In this document: piece after piece, positions 44,142 through 53,028 of the stretch
Layout of the letters: each line of letters starts with the position of its first letter
Position numbering within the stretch: position 1 is the first letter of the stretch
Assembly (NCBI GenBank): GCA_963748545.1
Contig: CAVVJO010000026.1
Span: forward strand, 1 to 64,000
DNA: 64,000 nt
DNA from: Roseiarcus sp963748545
Lineage (GTDB): Bacteria > Pseudomonadota > Alphaproteobacteria > Rhizobiales > Beijerinckiaceae
Direction: 5' to 3'
The notes under the pieces: generated by a model
Told to the model about the DNA's origin: nothing
Database searches by the model: none
The model's input: only the letters and a program-made list of their open reading frames with translations
Translations under genes and position numbers: made by a program

Positions 44142-44300
44142 ACGGCGCCCCGACGCCTGGAAGCCGCGGCTTGCCGCCGATCGCGCTGCAACCCGCGGCT
44201 TTGCGTCCGGCGCTGCTTACGATCGTTGTCCGACTGACCTACCCCTCTGTCATCGCGCGCTTTTCGCGAAAAACCGGTTTCCACTTTTCGCCGCGCGCTC

Positions 44301-44744
44301 TCAACGCCCGCCTTGTCGCTTGGCCGGGCGCGGGGCGTCTCGCTTCGCTCGCTGGTCGAACGCCTTGCGCGCCTGCTCGATCGCGGGCCAGCTTGATCGG
44401 ATCCATCCGCTGAAGACTTCGAGCGGCTCTTTCATGCTCTTGCCGAGATCGCTGAGCTCATATTCGACCCGGGGCGGCACCTCGGGAAAATAATGACGGA
44501 TGACCAGCCCGTTGCGCTCCGCCTGGCGCAAAGTGAGGGTCAGCATTCGCTGCGAAATCCCCTCGACCCCGTATTTGATCTCGGAGAACCGGCGCCGGTT
44601 TCCGGGCGCGATGGCCATCAGCGACAAGACAAGGATCGTCCACTTGTCTCCCAGGCGAGCCAGCACCTCATGCGTGGCGCAGGGGGCGAGCCGGAGTTGT
44701 CCCTGACGATTGGAGGGACGGTCGTCACCGGTTTGCAGCCTCAC
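44301..44744 (-). CDS. HxlR family transcriptional regulator
   Basis: A 147-residue winged-helix regulator. LARLGDKWTILVLSLM and RRFSEIKYGVEGISQRMLT form the DNA-binding helices, and RHYFPEVPPRVEYELSDLG the wing; this is the HxlR signature. Start chosen at GTG 44744 (AGAGAA upstream), because ATG 44972 would add an unlikely basic stretch and run through the facing promoter. It is divergent from the NmrA-like gene, which it probably controls. Confidence 0.88.
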   Translation of the reverse strand: MRLQTGDDRPSNRQGQLRLAPCATHEVLARLGDKWTILVLSLMAIAPGNRRRFSEIKYGVEGISQRMLTLTLRQAERNGLVIRHYFPEVPPRVEYELSDLGKSMKEPLEVFSGWIRSSWPAIEQARKAFDQRAKRDAPRPAKRQGGR

Positions 44745-44757
44745 GGGTTCTCTTTCT

Positions 44758-44818
44758 GTAACCGACGCACAAAACGTGCCGTCTTCGCAGCGCCGTTGTA
44801 GCGGTATAGATCGGTAAC
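44758..44818. promoter_or_regulatory. Divergent promoter region with GTAACCGA/TCGGTAAC inverted repeat
   Basis: GTAACCGA (44758-44765) and TCGGTAAC (44811-44818) are exact inverted copies flanking the promoter between the HxlR and NmrA-like genes. They are good candidates for HxlR operator half-sites. Confidence 0.5.
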
Positions 44819-44845
44819 CTTCAACAGTTATCAAAGGGCACTGTC

Positions 44846-45768
44846 GTGGATAAAGCGGGAAAGACGGTTCTGGTTTTCGGCGCGACCGGCCAGCAGGGCG
44901 GGTCGGTCGCGAGGCGCTTCGCGCCAACGGGTGGGGCGTCAGGGCCCTGGTTCGAGACACGCGCAGCCTCAAGGCGCGCGAACTCTCAAACCTTGGCGTC
45001 GAACTGGCGCAAGGCGACTACGCCGACAGCGCCTCGATCAAACAGGCGATGACGGGGGCCTATGGCGCGTTCAGCGTCCAGCCAAGCTCCGGTCAGGGCC
45101 CGGTCTACAACGTGACCGACGACGATGAAGTGCGTTGGGGCGTGACGATCGCCGATCTGGCGCTCGCCCATGGCCTGGAGCATCTCGTCTATACCTCGGT
45201 GAACGCGGCCGGGCCGACCAAGACCGGGATGGGGCATTTCGACAGCAAGGCGGCGATTGAAGATCACATCCGCGGCTTGCCCATTCGCAGGACGATCGTG
45301 CGGCCGGCCGGCTTCCTGGAACTGCTGATGTTGCCAGGCATGGGCCTCGATCAGGGAACATTCAATTTCCTCATGCGGCCCGACCAGAGGATGCAATGCA
45401 TCGCCGTCGCCGATATCGGTCGAATCGTGGAAGGCGTCTTCGCCAATCCTGACAAGTTCGGCGCCCGCGCCTTTGAGATCGCGAGCGACGCCGCGACCGG
45501 GCCGGAGCTGGCGGAGAAGCTCAGCCGCGCCGCGGGCAAGCCGATCGCTTATCGCCGCCTTCCGGACAGCGTCCTTGGACAGAACCCGCTTCTTGGGGCC
45601 CTTGCGGCGCTCATCGACGACGGGCGGCTTGCCGGCCATGCCGATCTCGCCTGGCTTCGCCGGGAGTTCCCTGGGCTGACGACCATCGACGCATGGCTGG
45701 ACGGCGACGGCAGGCCGCTGCTGCAAGCGGCGCTAAAAGCCCCGCCCGCGGAACTCGCGCTGCGCTGA
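44846..45768 (+). pseudogene. NmrA family NAD(P)-binding protein, one apparent frameshift
   Basis: An NmrA-like atypical SDR of about 307 residues. Start GTG 44846; KTVLVFGATGQQGGSVA is the dinucleotide-binding loop. One base is missing near 44912. After it the frame continues ALRANGWGVRALVRDTRSLK, GVELAQGDYADSASIKQAM, VYTSVNAAGPTKTGMGHFDS and VRPAGFLELLML, giving one continuous protein. NmrA-like proteins sense NADP or reduce quinones, and are often paired with HxlR regulators, as here. A consensus sequence error is likelier than a broken gene. Confidence 0.78.
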
Positions 45769-45809
45769 GCAGCCTCTCGGGCCGCCCTGGGCGACGGCGA
45801 CCCGCCCGC

Positions 45810-45830
45810 CTACATTTTTTTGATTTTCAT
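45810..45830 (-). other. Micro-ORF MKIKKM with strong ribosome binding site
   Basis: Six codons (MKIKKM) and a stop on the minus strand, preceded by GGAGG five bases before the ATG. It lies downstream of phaC on the same strand and runs toward a convergent gene. It could be chance, a remnant or a frameshifted small gene. Confidence 0.2.
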
Positions 45831-45940
45831 GGCGTCCTCCGCCGCGACCCGGCGCGGCGGGCGGCGGCGCCGAGCCTTTGCGCGGCGCGGCCCTCTCCGC
45901 CGGCCTTCGGCCGGTCCCCCGGGCGGGCGAGGAAAGCGCC

Positions 45941-47812
45941 CTACCCTCGCACGTAGACGCCCGGCGCGTCGCAGAGCGGCGGCAGGCCCGCGTCGGTCGC
46001 GCCCATGTGAGGCGGGTCGACTTCGCCGCCTGAGCCGGAGGCCCGGATCCATGCCTCCCAGGCCGGCCACCACGAGCCCTCGAAGGACGGCGCGGCGGCG
46101 ACCCAGGTGTCCGGCTCGACGTAGCGCGCGTTGCGCTCCATCGTCATCAATTGATAGGAGCCGCGCGCCTGCGCCGGCGGATTGACGATGCCGACATTGT
46201 GACCGCCCGACGCCAGCGCGAACGTCACGTCGGTGTCGGTGAACAGGCAGATCTTGTAGACCGATCGCCAGGGGGCGATGTGGTCGCGCGCCATGCCGAC
46301 GACAAAGACCGGCGCGCGGATGTCGCGCAGCGCGATCTTGCGGCCCTCGACCGCGTAGCGCCCCGACGACAGCCGGTTCTCGAGATACAGGCCGTGCAGA
46401 TACTGGCTGTGCATCCGCGCGGGCATGCGGGTCTGGTCGGCGTTCCAGGCCATCAGCGCCGTCATCTCGTCCCGCTCGCCGAGCACGTATTCGCGGATGA
46501 TCTTGCCCCAGATCAGTTCGTCTGAACGCAGCGCCTGGAAGGCGCCCGCCATCTGCCGGCTGTCGAGATAGCCCTGGTCCCACATGAGATCGTCGAGCAG
46601 CATCACCTGTCCCTCGTCGAGGAACAGCATGATCTCGCCAGCCTCGGCGAAGTCGGTCTGGGAGGCGAGCAAGGTCATGCTGGCGATCCGGTGGTCGCCG
46701 TCGCGGGCCAGCGTCGCCGCGGCGATCGCCAGGATGGTGCCGCCAAGGCAATAGCCGCAGGTATGAATCTTCTGGTCGGGGACGATCGTCGAGACCGCGT
46801 CGAGCGCGGCCTTGACCCCGAGGCGACGATAGTCGTCGAAACTGACCTCGCGATCGCGCTGATCGGGATTCTTCCACGACACCATGAAGACCGTATGCCC
46901 GCGCTCGGTGAGAAAGCGGACGAGCGAGCTCTTCGGCTCGAGGTCGAGGATGTAATATTTCATGATCCAGGCCGGGATGATCAGGATCGGCTCGGCCGTC
47001 ACCTTCGGCGTCGCAGCGTCGTACTGGATCAGCTCCATGAGGTCGTTGCGGAATACGACCTGGCCGGGCGTCACCGCCACATCGCGTCCGACCTCGAATT
47101 TCTCCGATCCGGCCGGCGGCCGACCAGCGAGCATACGGTCGTAGTCCTCGAGCCAGTTGCCCGCGCCACGGACCAGATTGAGGCCGCCCTCCTTGACGGT
47201 CTTGGCGATGCTCACCGGGTTCAGCCAGGGAACGTTGCTTGGCGAGATCATGTCGATCGCCGCGCGCGCCAAGAAGGCGGCCTCAGCCTCGCGGTCGCGC
47301 ACGAGGCCGGGCACGTCGCGAGTGGCCTCCCCCCACCACGCCTCAGCGCCGAGGAAATTCTGCACGAAGACATTGAACGGCCATTGCGCCCAACCGGGGT
47401 CCCTGAACCGCCGGTCGGTCGGCAGCGTCGCAAAGGGCGGGGCGTGTCGACCGTCGGCGAAGGCGAAAGGAAGCCAGAGGGCCAACCGCGCGGCCGCCAT
47501 CGCCGCGCTCTTGGCAAGTTCCGCGCGCTTGCCGGGCGCCTGCGCCAGGTGCAGCGCCCAGTCCGCCCAGGTCTGGATGAGGGCGTCGGGTGAGACGCCC
47601 TGCGTGGCGCGGGCCATCAGCGCGCGCGACAGGCGGTCAGACGTTCCAAAATCGGGCTGGCGGTCGCCGGCCCGATGTGTCGGCGCGTGAGGAACGACTC
47701 TCGGCGCCTTGGCGCGCTCCAGAACGCGGGCGCCGAGGGCTTCCGCCGTCGCCTGCTCCCGCTGATCCGCCGAAAGCAGCGCGGCGGTCTGTTTCGAGGT
47801 TCTATCCTGCAT
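45941..47812 (-). CDS. phaC: Polyhydroxyalkanoate synthase (class I type)
   Basis: A 623-residue PHA synthase that polymerises 3-hydroxyacyl-CoA into storage polyester on granule surfaces. The lipase-like box GYCLGG carries the catalytic C355. D510 in MARDHIAPW and H538 in ASGGHNVG complete the triad. The NPDQRDREVSFDDY block is typical. An N-terminal region of about 100 residues before the conserved domain is Ala/Arg rich. phaA, phaB, phasin and phaR are not nearby. Confidence 0.94.
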   Translation of the reverse strand: MQDRTSKQTAALLSADQREQATAEALGARVLERAKAPRVVPHAPTHRAGDRQPDFGTSDRLSRALMARATQGVSPDALIQTWADWALHLAQAPGKRAELAKSAAMAAARLALWLPFAFADGRHAPPFATLPTDRRFRDPGWAQWPFNVFVQNFLGAEAWWGEATRDVPGLVRDREAEAAFLARAAIDMISPSNVPWLNPVSIAKTVKEGGLNLVRGAGNWLEDYDRMLAGRPPAGSEKFEVGRDVAVTPGQVVFRNDLMELIQYDAATPKVTAEPILIIPAWIMKYYILDLEPKSSLVRFLTERGHTVFMVSWKNPDQRDREVSFDDYRRLGVKAALDAVSTIVPDQKIHTCGYCLGGTILAIAAATLARDGDHRIASMTLLASQTDFAEAGEIMLFLDEGQVMLLDDLMWDQGYLDSRQMAGAFQALRSDELIWGKIIREYVLGERDEMTALMAWNADQTRMPARMHSQYLHGLYLENRLSSGRYAVEGRKIALRDIRAPVFVVGMARDHIAPWRSVYKICLFTDTDVTFALASGGHNVGIVNPPAQARGSYQLMTMERNARYVEPDTWVAAAPSFEGSWWPAWEAWIRASGSGGEVDPPHMGATDAGLPPLCDAPGVYVRG

Positions 47813-48181
47813 GACGCCCGTTCCCGAGCGCGGTTTGGCGCCCTGAGAAGTCCGTTTCCAGACTTTCTACGCGGGTCGCGCGGCTTTGGTGTTGATCCTT
47901 GTCAATCGCCGGGAGCGAGGGAGGCGCATCGCGGCAAATGGGGGCTTGCGCCCCCTATGGGAATCTCAACAGTGAGCGTAAGGTCTTGAGATTGCTGGCC
48001 CGCTCCACAAAGCGAACGCTCGAAGCCGTGCGGAATTGGCGGTCGCCGCGTTTTTCGACGCTCCCGAGCGCCTTCAAGGGGTCGAAATCGGCTGAAATGC
48101 CTGCCACATGGGGGGCGTACGTCCCGCCCGCGCCTTCCTGCGCCGTTTCAAGAGGCCATGCATGACACCGAAAGGTCGCCG
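47813..48181. other. Divergent intergenic region between phaC and the M3 peptidase
   Basis: About 370 bases without a convincing gene. A perfect hairpin GGGGGC-TTGC-GCCCCC lies at 47940-47955, without a T-tract. The rest is expected to hold the two divergent promoters, but no clear boxes were recognised. Confidence 0.4.
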
Positions 48182-50248
48182 ATGACCGCTCCCCATCCGG
48201 ACGCCAACGCCAATCCCCTGCTGGAAGCCTGGACCGGCCCGTTCGAGGCGCCGCCGTTCGATCGCATCGCCCCGCGCCACTTTGGTCCCGGCTTCGAGAC
48301 GGCGCTGAAGGAAGCGCGCGCGGAGATCGACGCCATCGCCGCCGACCCTGCGCCTCCGACCTTCGCCAACACGATCGAGGCGCTGGAGCGCAGCGGGCGC
48401 TCGCTCGACCGGGTCGCCAGGGTCTTCTTCAACCTCGCGGGAACCGTGTCGAACGACGAACTGGAGGCGATCGAACGCGCCATCGCCCCGGTCCTGTCCC
48501 GCCATCGCAGCGACACGTATCTCAACGAGGGCCTGTTTCGTCGGATCGACGCGCTCAAGTCTCGCGAGACCTCGCTTGATCTCACGGCCGAACAAGCGCG
48601 CGCGCTGGCGCGCTATCATCTGGATTTCGTTCGCGCTGGCGCTGGCCTTGCTCCCGAGGCCAAGGCGCGGCTCGCGGCGATCGGCGAAAGGCTTGCGACG
48701 CTGTCCGCCGCGTTCGGTCAGAACGTGCTCGCCGACGAAAAGGCCTGGACGCTCTGGCTCGACAAGGGCGATCTCGAAGGCCTGCCGGACTTTTTCGTCG
48801 CGAGCGCCGCGAGACTTGCCGCCGAGCGCGGAGAGCCCGGACGCTACGCCGTGACGCTGGCGCGTTCCAGCATCGAGCCGTTCCTGCAATTCTCCGCGCG
48901 TCGAGACCTGCGCGAGACCGCCTTCCGCGCATGGGCGGCCCGCGGCGAGAACGGCGGCGCGACCGATAATCGCGCTATCGCCGCGGAGACGGTCCGCTTG
49001 CGGGCGGAGCGGGCAAAGCTCCTCGGCTTCGAGAGCCACGCTCATTACCGCCTCGCCGACACGATGGCCAAGACGCCCCGCGCCGCGCTCGACCTTCTGG
49101 AATCGGTCTGGGCCCCCGGCGTCGCCGCCGGGCGCAAGGAGGCCGAGGCGCTGCAGGAGATCGCCGCCGAGGAGGGCGGCAATTTCCAGGTCGCGCCGTG
49201 GGACTGGCGCCGTCTCGCCGAGAAGCGCCGCAAGGCCGAGTTCGATTTCGACGAAAGCGCGGTCAAGCCCTATCTCCAGCTCGACCGCATGATCGACGCC
49301 GCTTTTTATGCGGCGGGCCGGCTGTTCGGCTTGACCTTCGCCGAGCGCAACGACCTCAAGCTCTATCATCCGGACGCGCGCGCCTGGACGGTCAGCCGCG
49401 ACGGCGAGCCGATCGCGCTGTTCGTCGGAGACTATTTCGCCCGGCCCTCGAAACGCAGCGGCGCCTGGATGAGCAATTTCCGGGGACAGGAAAAGCTCGA
49501 TGGTCCGCAACTGCCGATCGTGGTCAACGTGATGAACTTCGCCAAGGGCGGCGACGGCGAGCCGAGTCTTCTCAGCTTTGACGACGCGCGCACGCTCTTC
49601 CATGAATTCGGCCACGCGTTGCACGGGATGCTGTCGGACGTGACCTATCCGGTCCTGTCCGGGACCCACGTCGCCGGCGATTTCGTCGAATTTCCCTCCC
49701 AGCTCTATGAGCACTGGCTCGAGCAGCCGGAGGTGCTTCGCCGCTTCGCCGTCCATTACAAGACGGGCGAACCGATTCCCGAGGCGCTGCTCGACAAGCT
49801 GATCCGCGCCCGGCGCTTCAATCAGGGCTTCGCGACGGTCGAATACACCGCCTCGGCTTTGGTCGACATGCGGCTGCATCTCGACGCGGCGCCCGACGAC
49901 GTCGACGTCGTCGCCTTCGAGCGGGAGGAGCTCGCGCGGATCGGCATGCCCGAGGCGATCGCAATGCGGCACCGCACCCCGCATTTCCAGCACATCTTCT
50001 CCGGCGGCTATTCCGCCGCCTATTACAGTTACCTGTGGTCGGAGATTCTCGACGCCGACGGTTTCGAGGCGTTCGAGGAGGCGGGCGACATCTTCGATCC
50101 CGAGGTCGCCAGGCGCCTGCACGATTACGTCTACGCCGCCGGGGGAAGCCGCGACTACGAGGAGGCCTATCGCGCCTTTCGCGGCCGCGCGCCCTCGCCG
50201 GCGGCCCTGTTCCGCAAGCGCGGACTCGAGTCGCACCTAAGTCCTTGA
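48182..50248 (+). CDS. M3 family metallopeptidase (peptidyl-dipeptidase Dcp/oligopeptidase A type)
   Basis: A 688-residue M3 zinc peptidase degrading short peptides, probably in the cytoplasm since no signal peptide is seen. The HEFGH zinc motif is at residues 474-478 in RTLFHEFGHALHGML. VAGDFVEFPSQLYEHWL holds the third ligand, and HIFSGGYSAAYYSYLWSEIL is the conserved C-terminal substrate segment. The ATG at 48158 would add eight residues and cannot be excluded. It is monocistronic. Confidence 0.93.
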   Translation: MTAPHPDANANPLLEAWTGPFEAPPFDRIAPRHFGPGFETALKEARAEIDAIAADPAPPTFANTIEALERSGRSLDRVARVFFNLAGTVSNDELEAIERAIAPVLSRHRSDTYLNEGLFRRIDALKSRETSLDLTAEQARALARYHLDFVRAGAGLAPEAKARLAAIGERLATLSAAFGQNVLADEKAWTLWLDKGDLEGLPDFFVASAARLAAERGEPGRYAVTLARSSIEPFLQFSARRDLRETAFRAWAARGENGGATDNRAIAAETVRLRAERAKLLGFESHAHYRLADTMAKTPRAALDLLESVWAPGVAAGRKEAEALQEIAAEEGGNFQVAPWDWRRLAEKRRKAEFDFDESAVKPYLQLDRMIDAAFYAAGRLFGLTFAERNDLKLYHPDARAWTVSRDGEPIALFVGDYFARPSKRSGAWMSNFRGQEKLDGPQLPIVVNVMNFAKGGDGEPSLLSFDDARTLFHEFGHALHGMLSDVTYPVLSGTHVAGDFVEFPSQLYEHWLEQPEVLRRFAVHYKTGEPIPEALLDKLIRARRFNQGFATVEYTASALVDMRLHLDAAPDDVDVVAFEREELARIGMPEAIAMRHRTPHFQHIFSGGYSAAYYSYLWSEILDADGFEAFEEAGDIFDPEVARRLHDYVYAAGGSRDYEEAYRAFRGRAPSPAALFRKRGLESHLSP

Positions 50249-50339
50249 AAACAAACGATACCTCGCCGCAGAACCGACCTCTTTGCTCGTTAAGCCGTTG
50301 AAAAGACTGGCGTCCGGCCGGGAATCCGCGCTCGTCGCT

Positions 50340-51665
50340 CTAGCCGGCCCGGGCGCGCGCCCGTTCGTATTGCGCCTTGACCTTCGCGGTCGGCCGGAGG
50401 GCGGCGCGTTCGGCCAGAAGGGCTCGAGCGAGCCGCCACTGCCCCGACCGTTCCGCCGCGGCGATCAGGGTGAGGGTGACGATGTCGCGCTGGGCGTGGC
50501 TGCCGCCGATCCGGTGCGCCTCGTAACGCACCGGCAGGATCGCCTCGATCGCCTCGGCGTCGCGGCTTTCACCGTAACGGAGCATCCCCTCGACCAGCGG
50601 CAGCCCGACTTCGGCCGTCACTGCCCGGTTGTGGCCGCGTCCGTCGCGAACGTAGGCGTCGAGCGAGCGCCTGAGCCGCGCCGCGTCGTCCGGGTCTGGC
50701 GAGCGCGCGGCGGAGAGCGCCGCGTGCAGATCGTTGAAGGCGAGCACATGGTCGTTAGCATGCGCGCCCCATGCGCGCGCCACCGGACCCCACCGGTCGC
50801 CGACGTCGACGCCCGCGAGTTCGAGCCGCCAGAGAAGCGCGGCGGCGTCGCAGCGATCGAGGGACATGTCGTCGGCGAGCTTGGGGGCGGCGAAGCGGTC
50901 GTAGTCGGCCAGGACCTCGGCCGTCCGACCCTGCTCGATCAGGAAGAGGGCGAGATGCCAGCCGTTGTGACCGGCCATGAAATGCGCCGAACGCCAGGCC
51001 TCGTGGGTCGACTTGAGGAACCCTACGCCCTCCTCGGTCCGGCACGCCGTCTCGAGCACGTGCGCCAGCGCGTGCGTCGCCCATGCGTCCCTGGGATTGA
51101 TCGCTAGCGCCTCCCGCGCCGCCTCCTCGGCGGGGCCGAGTTCGCCCGCCTCTTCGAGCCCGAACGCGTAGGCGCCGAGCACGAAGCTCGTCAGCGGATG
51201 GCCGCGTTCCCAAGCCGGAAGCACCCGTGCAATCGAGTCCCGGATCGCCAGCGACCGACCGAGGAAGAAGTACGCATCCTGGGCGAAGCGCACCGCGAGC
51301 GCGTCGGTCGGCCACTCCACGAGGATCGCCTCCCAGGCGAGCGTCGCGTCGTCCGACCGGCCGTCGGCCCACGCCTTGACGGCGCCGAGATGCAGCTTCT
51401 CCCGGGCCGATGCGAGCGGAAGCGCCCGCTCGGCCGCCGCGATCGCGTTGCGGACTTCCGGGTGGTCGCCGCGGAAGCCGCCGATCAGGAACAGGCCGGC
51501 GATCGCCGTTGCCCCAAGCCCGAACGTGGGATCTGCGGCGAGCGCCTGCTTCAGGACGCCGACCGGGTCGCCGGTCAGGCCCCAGTAGTCCGCGACGGCG
51601 CGGTCGTACGATCGGGCGGATTCCCCGGAGCCGGCGAGCGGCAGCCCCATCTGGTCACTGGCCAT
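50340..51665 (-). CDS. Tetratricopeptide repeat protein, TTC38-like
   Basis: A 441-residue all-helical protein resembling the TTC38 family. TPR-like helices run throughout, for example GLGATAIAGLFLIGGF, FVLGAYAFGLEEAGELGPAE and WATHALAHVLETACRTEEG. The HFMAGHNGWHLALFLIEQG block is the most conserved part of this family. No signal peptide or enzymatic motif. The function of bacterial members is unknown; protein-protein interaction is presumed. Confidence 0.82.
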   Translation of the reverse strand: MASDQMGLPLAGSGESARSYDRAVADYWGLTGDPVGVLKQALAADPTFGLGATAIAGLFLIGGFRGDHPEVRNAIAAAERALPLASAREKLHLGAVKAWADGRSDDATLAWEAILVEWPTDALAVRFAQDAYFFLGRSLAIRDSIARVLPAWERGHPLTSFVLGAYAFGLEEAGELGPAEEAAREALAINPRDAWATHALAHVLETACRTEEGVGFLKSTHEAWRSAHFMAGHNGWHLALFLIEQGRTAEVLADYDRFAAPKLADDMSLDRCDAAALLWRLELAGVDVGDRWGPVARAWGAHANDHVLAFNDLHAALSAARSPDPDDAARLRRSLDAYVRDGRGHNRAVTAEVGLPLVEGMLRYGESRDAEAIEAILPVRYEAHRIGGSHAQRDIVTLTLIAAAERSGQWRLARALLAERAALRPTAKVKAQYERARARAG

Positions 51666-51743
51666 TGACTGCCGTCCTCCGGATCACGACGTTCCGGGCG
51701 GAGCCTAACCCAAGTCGAAGGCCCACGAAAAGGAAGCCGCCGC

Positions 51744-52586
51744 ATGCAAGGCAAGACAGTGGTCGCGACGGGAGCGACGTCCGGCGTCGGCGAACAAGCC
51801 GCGCTCGCTCTGGCTCGGATGGGCGCTCGGATCGTGTTGGTGGCGCGTGACGAAAAGCGCGCTGCGGCGACGCTCCACCAGCTCGAAAGCGTCGCGCCGA
51901 GGCTCGGGCACGGCGTCCATCTCGCCGATCTCTCCAGCATGGCGGAGACCCGTCGCGTCGGCCTCCTGATCGCCCGGAGCGAACCGCGCGTCGACGTTCT
52001 CGTCAACAACGCCGGCGCCATGTTCGCGGACCGCCGAGTGACCGCGGAAGGGCTCGAGCTGACCTTCGCCCTCAACCATATGGCCTATTTCCTCCTGACC
52101 GGAGCGCTCAGGGAGCGGCTTGCCGCCTCCGCGCCCGCGCGCGTCGTCTCGACTTCGTCGATGGCGCATCAAGGGATGAGTCTCGACTTCTCGGACCTGC
52201 AGAGCGCCAGGGGCTACAACGGCTGGCGCGCGTATGGCCGGTCGAAGCTCGCCAACATCCTCTTCACCCGCGAGGCGGCGCGACGTCTCGCATCCGCCGG
52301 CGTCACCGCCAATTGCTTCCATCCGGGCTTCGTCGCCAGCCGGTTCGGCTCCGAGTCCGGCGGCTGGACGAGCCGCCTGATGCCGCTCGCGCGCGTATTG
52401 GCGATCACGCCGGAGCAGGGCGCGGACACGCTGATCTATCTCGCCTCCTCGCCCGAGGTCGCGACCGCGACCGGCGCCTATTTCGTCAAGCGCAAAGCGG
52501 TCGAGCCTTCCGCCGCAGCGCGGGACGACGAGGCCGCGCGGAAACTATGGGCCGCGAGCGAGGCGCTCGCCGGGCCGTGGTCGTGA
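51744..52586 (+). CDS. SDR family oxidoreductase
   Basis: A 280-residue classical short-chain dehydrogenase similar to retinol dehydrogenase-like enzymes. TGATSGVG (about 9-16) is the NAD(P) loop, NNAG follows, and the catalytic Ser lies in STSSMAHQG with YGRSK as the Tyr-Lys pair. R33-R39 (VLVARDEKR) suggests NADP preference. Substrate unknown. It is divergent from the TPR gene. Confidence 0.9.
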   Translation: MQGKTVVATGATSGVGEQAALALARMGARIVLVARDEKRAAATLHQLESVAPRLGHGVHLADLSSMAETRRVGLLIARSEPRVDVLVNNAGAMFADRRVTAEGLELTFALNHMAYFLLTGALRERLAASAPARVVSTSSMAHQGMSLDFSDLQSARGYNGWRAYGRSKLANILFTREAARRLASAGVTANCFHPGFVASRFGSESGGWTSRLMPLARVLAITPEQGADTLIYLASSPEVATATGAYFVKRKAVEPSAAARDDEAARKLWAASEALAGPWS

Positions 52587-52614
52587 TGGCGCGTTTCATG
52601 CACAACGCGCGCGA

Positions 52615-52953
52615 TCAGGCATTCCGGCCGCTGCCGCGTCGGGCCGGGGCTGCGCCGCGCCGCCATGCCATTTCCAGAGCTGCGTGAAGGTCGCGCTTGC
52701 TCAGCTCTGTCAGCGCTACGCGCGTCCAACCCCGCCGCCCCCAGGCGTTAGCGAGCGGCTGGAAGGCGTCGGGCGCCACAGCGCATTTCAGGGCCTGCTC
52801 GTCAGGCGCGAACTTTATGTTGGCGCTCTTTTCGTCAGGCGCGAGGGTGGCGAAAGTCACGCGAGCCTTGAAGGCGCGGCGATCGAAATGGGCATGTTCG
52901 ATCACGCCGTCGAAGGACAGCGCGATGCGGCGAAAGTCGGCGGCGTCGGCCAT
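52615..52953 (-). CDS. MmcQ/YjbR family DNA-binding-fold protein
   Basis: A 112-residue YjbR-like protein (CyaY-like fold). ADFRRIALSFDGVIEHAHF is the N-terminal helix and strand, and NAWGRRGWTRVALTEL the conserved C-terminal segment. Its molecular role is not established. It is divergent from the flavoprotein gene to its right. Confidence 0.88.
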   Translation of the reverse strand: MADAADFRRIALSFDGVIEHAHFDRRAFKARVTFATLAPDEKSANIKFAPDEQALKCAVAPDAFQPLANAWGRRGWTRVALTELSKRDLHAALEMAWRRGAAPARRGSGRNA

Positions 52954-53028
52954 CGGGTTTCCCGGCTATGGTCGCGACAGCGGGTCCGCATGCTATGAGC
53001 CGTTCTCGGCGTTGCAAAGGCGGAGGAC

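Noticed and set aside
45898..45914. CCGGCC-TTC-GGCCGG hairpin downstream of phaC
   Set aside because: A perfect short stem but no T-tract and embedded in uniformly GC-rich sequence, so a terminator is not supported.
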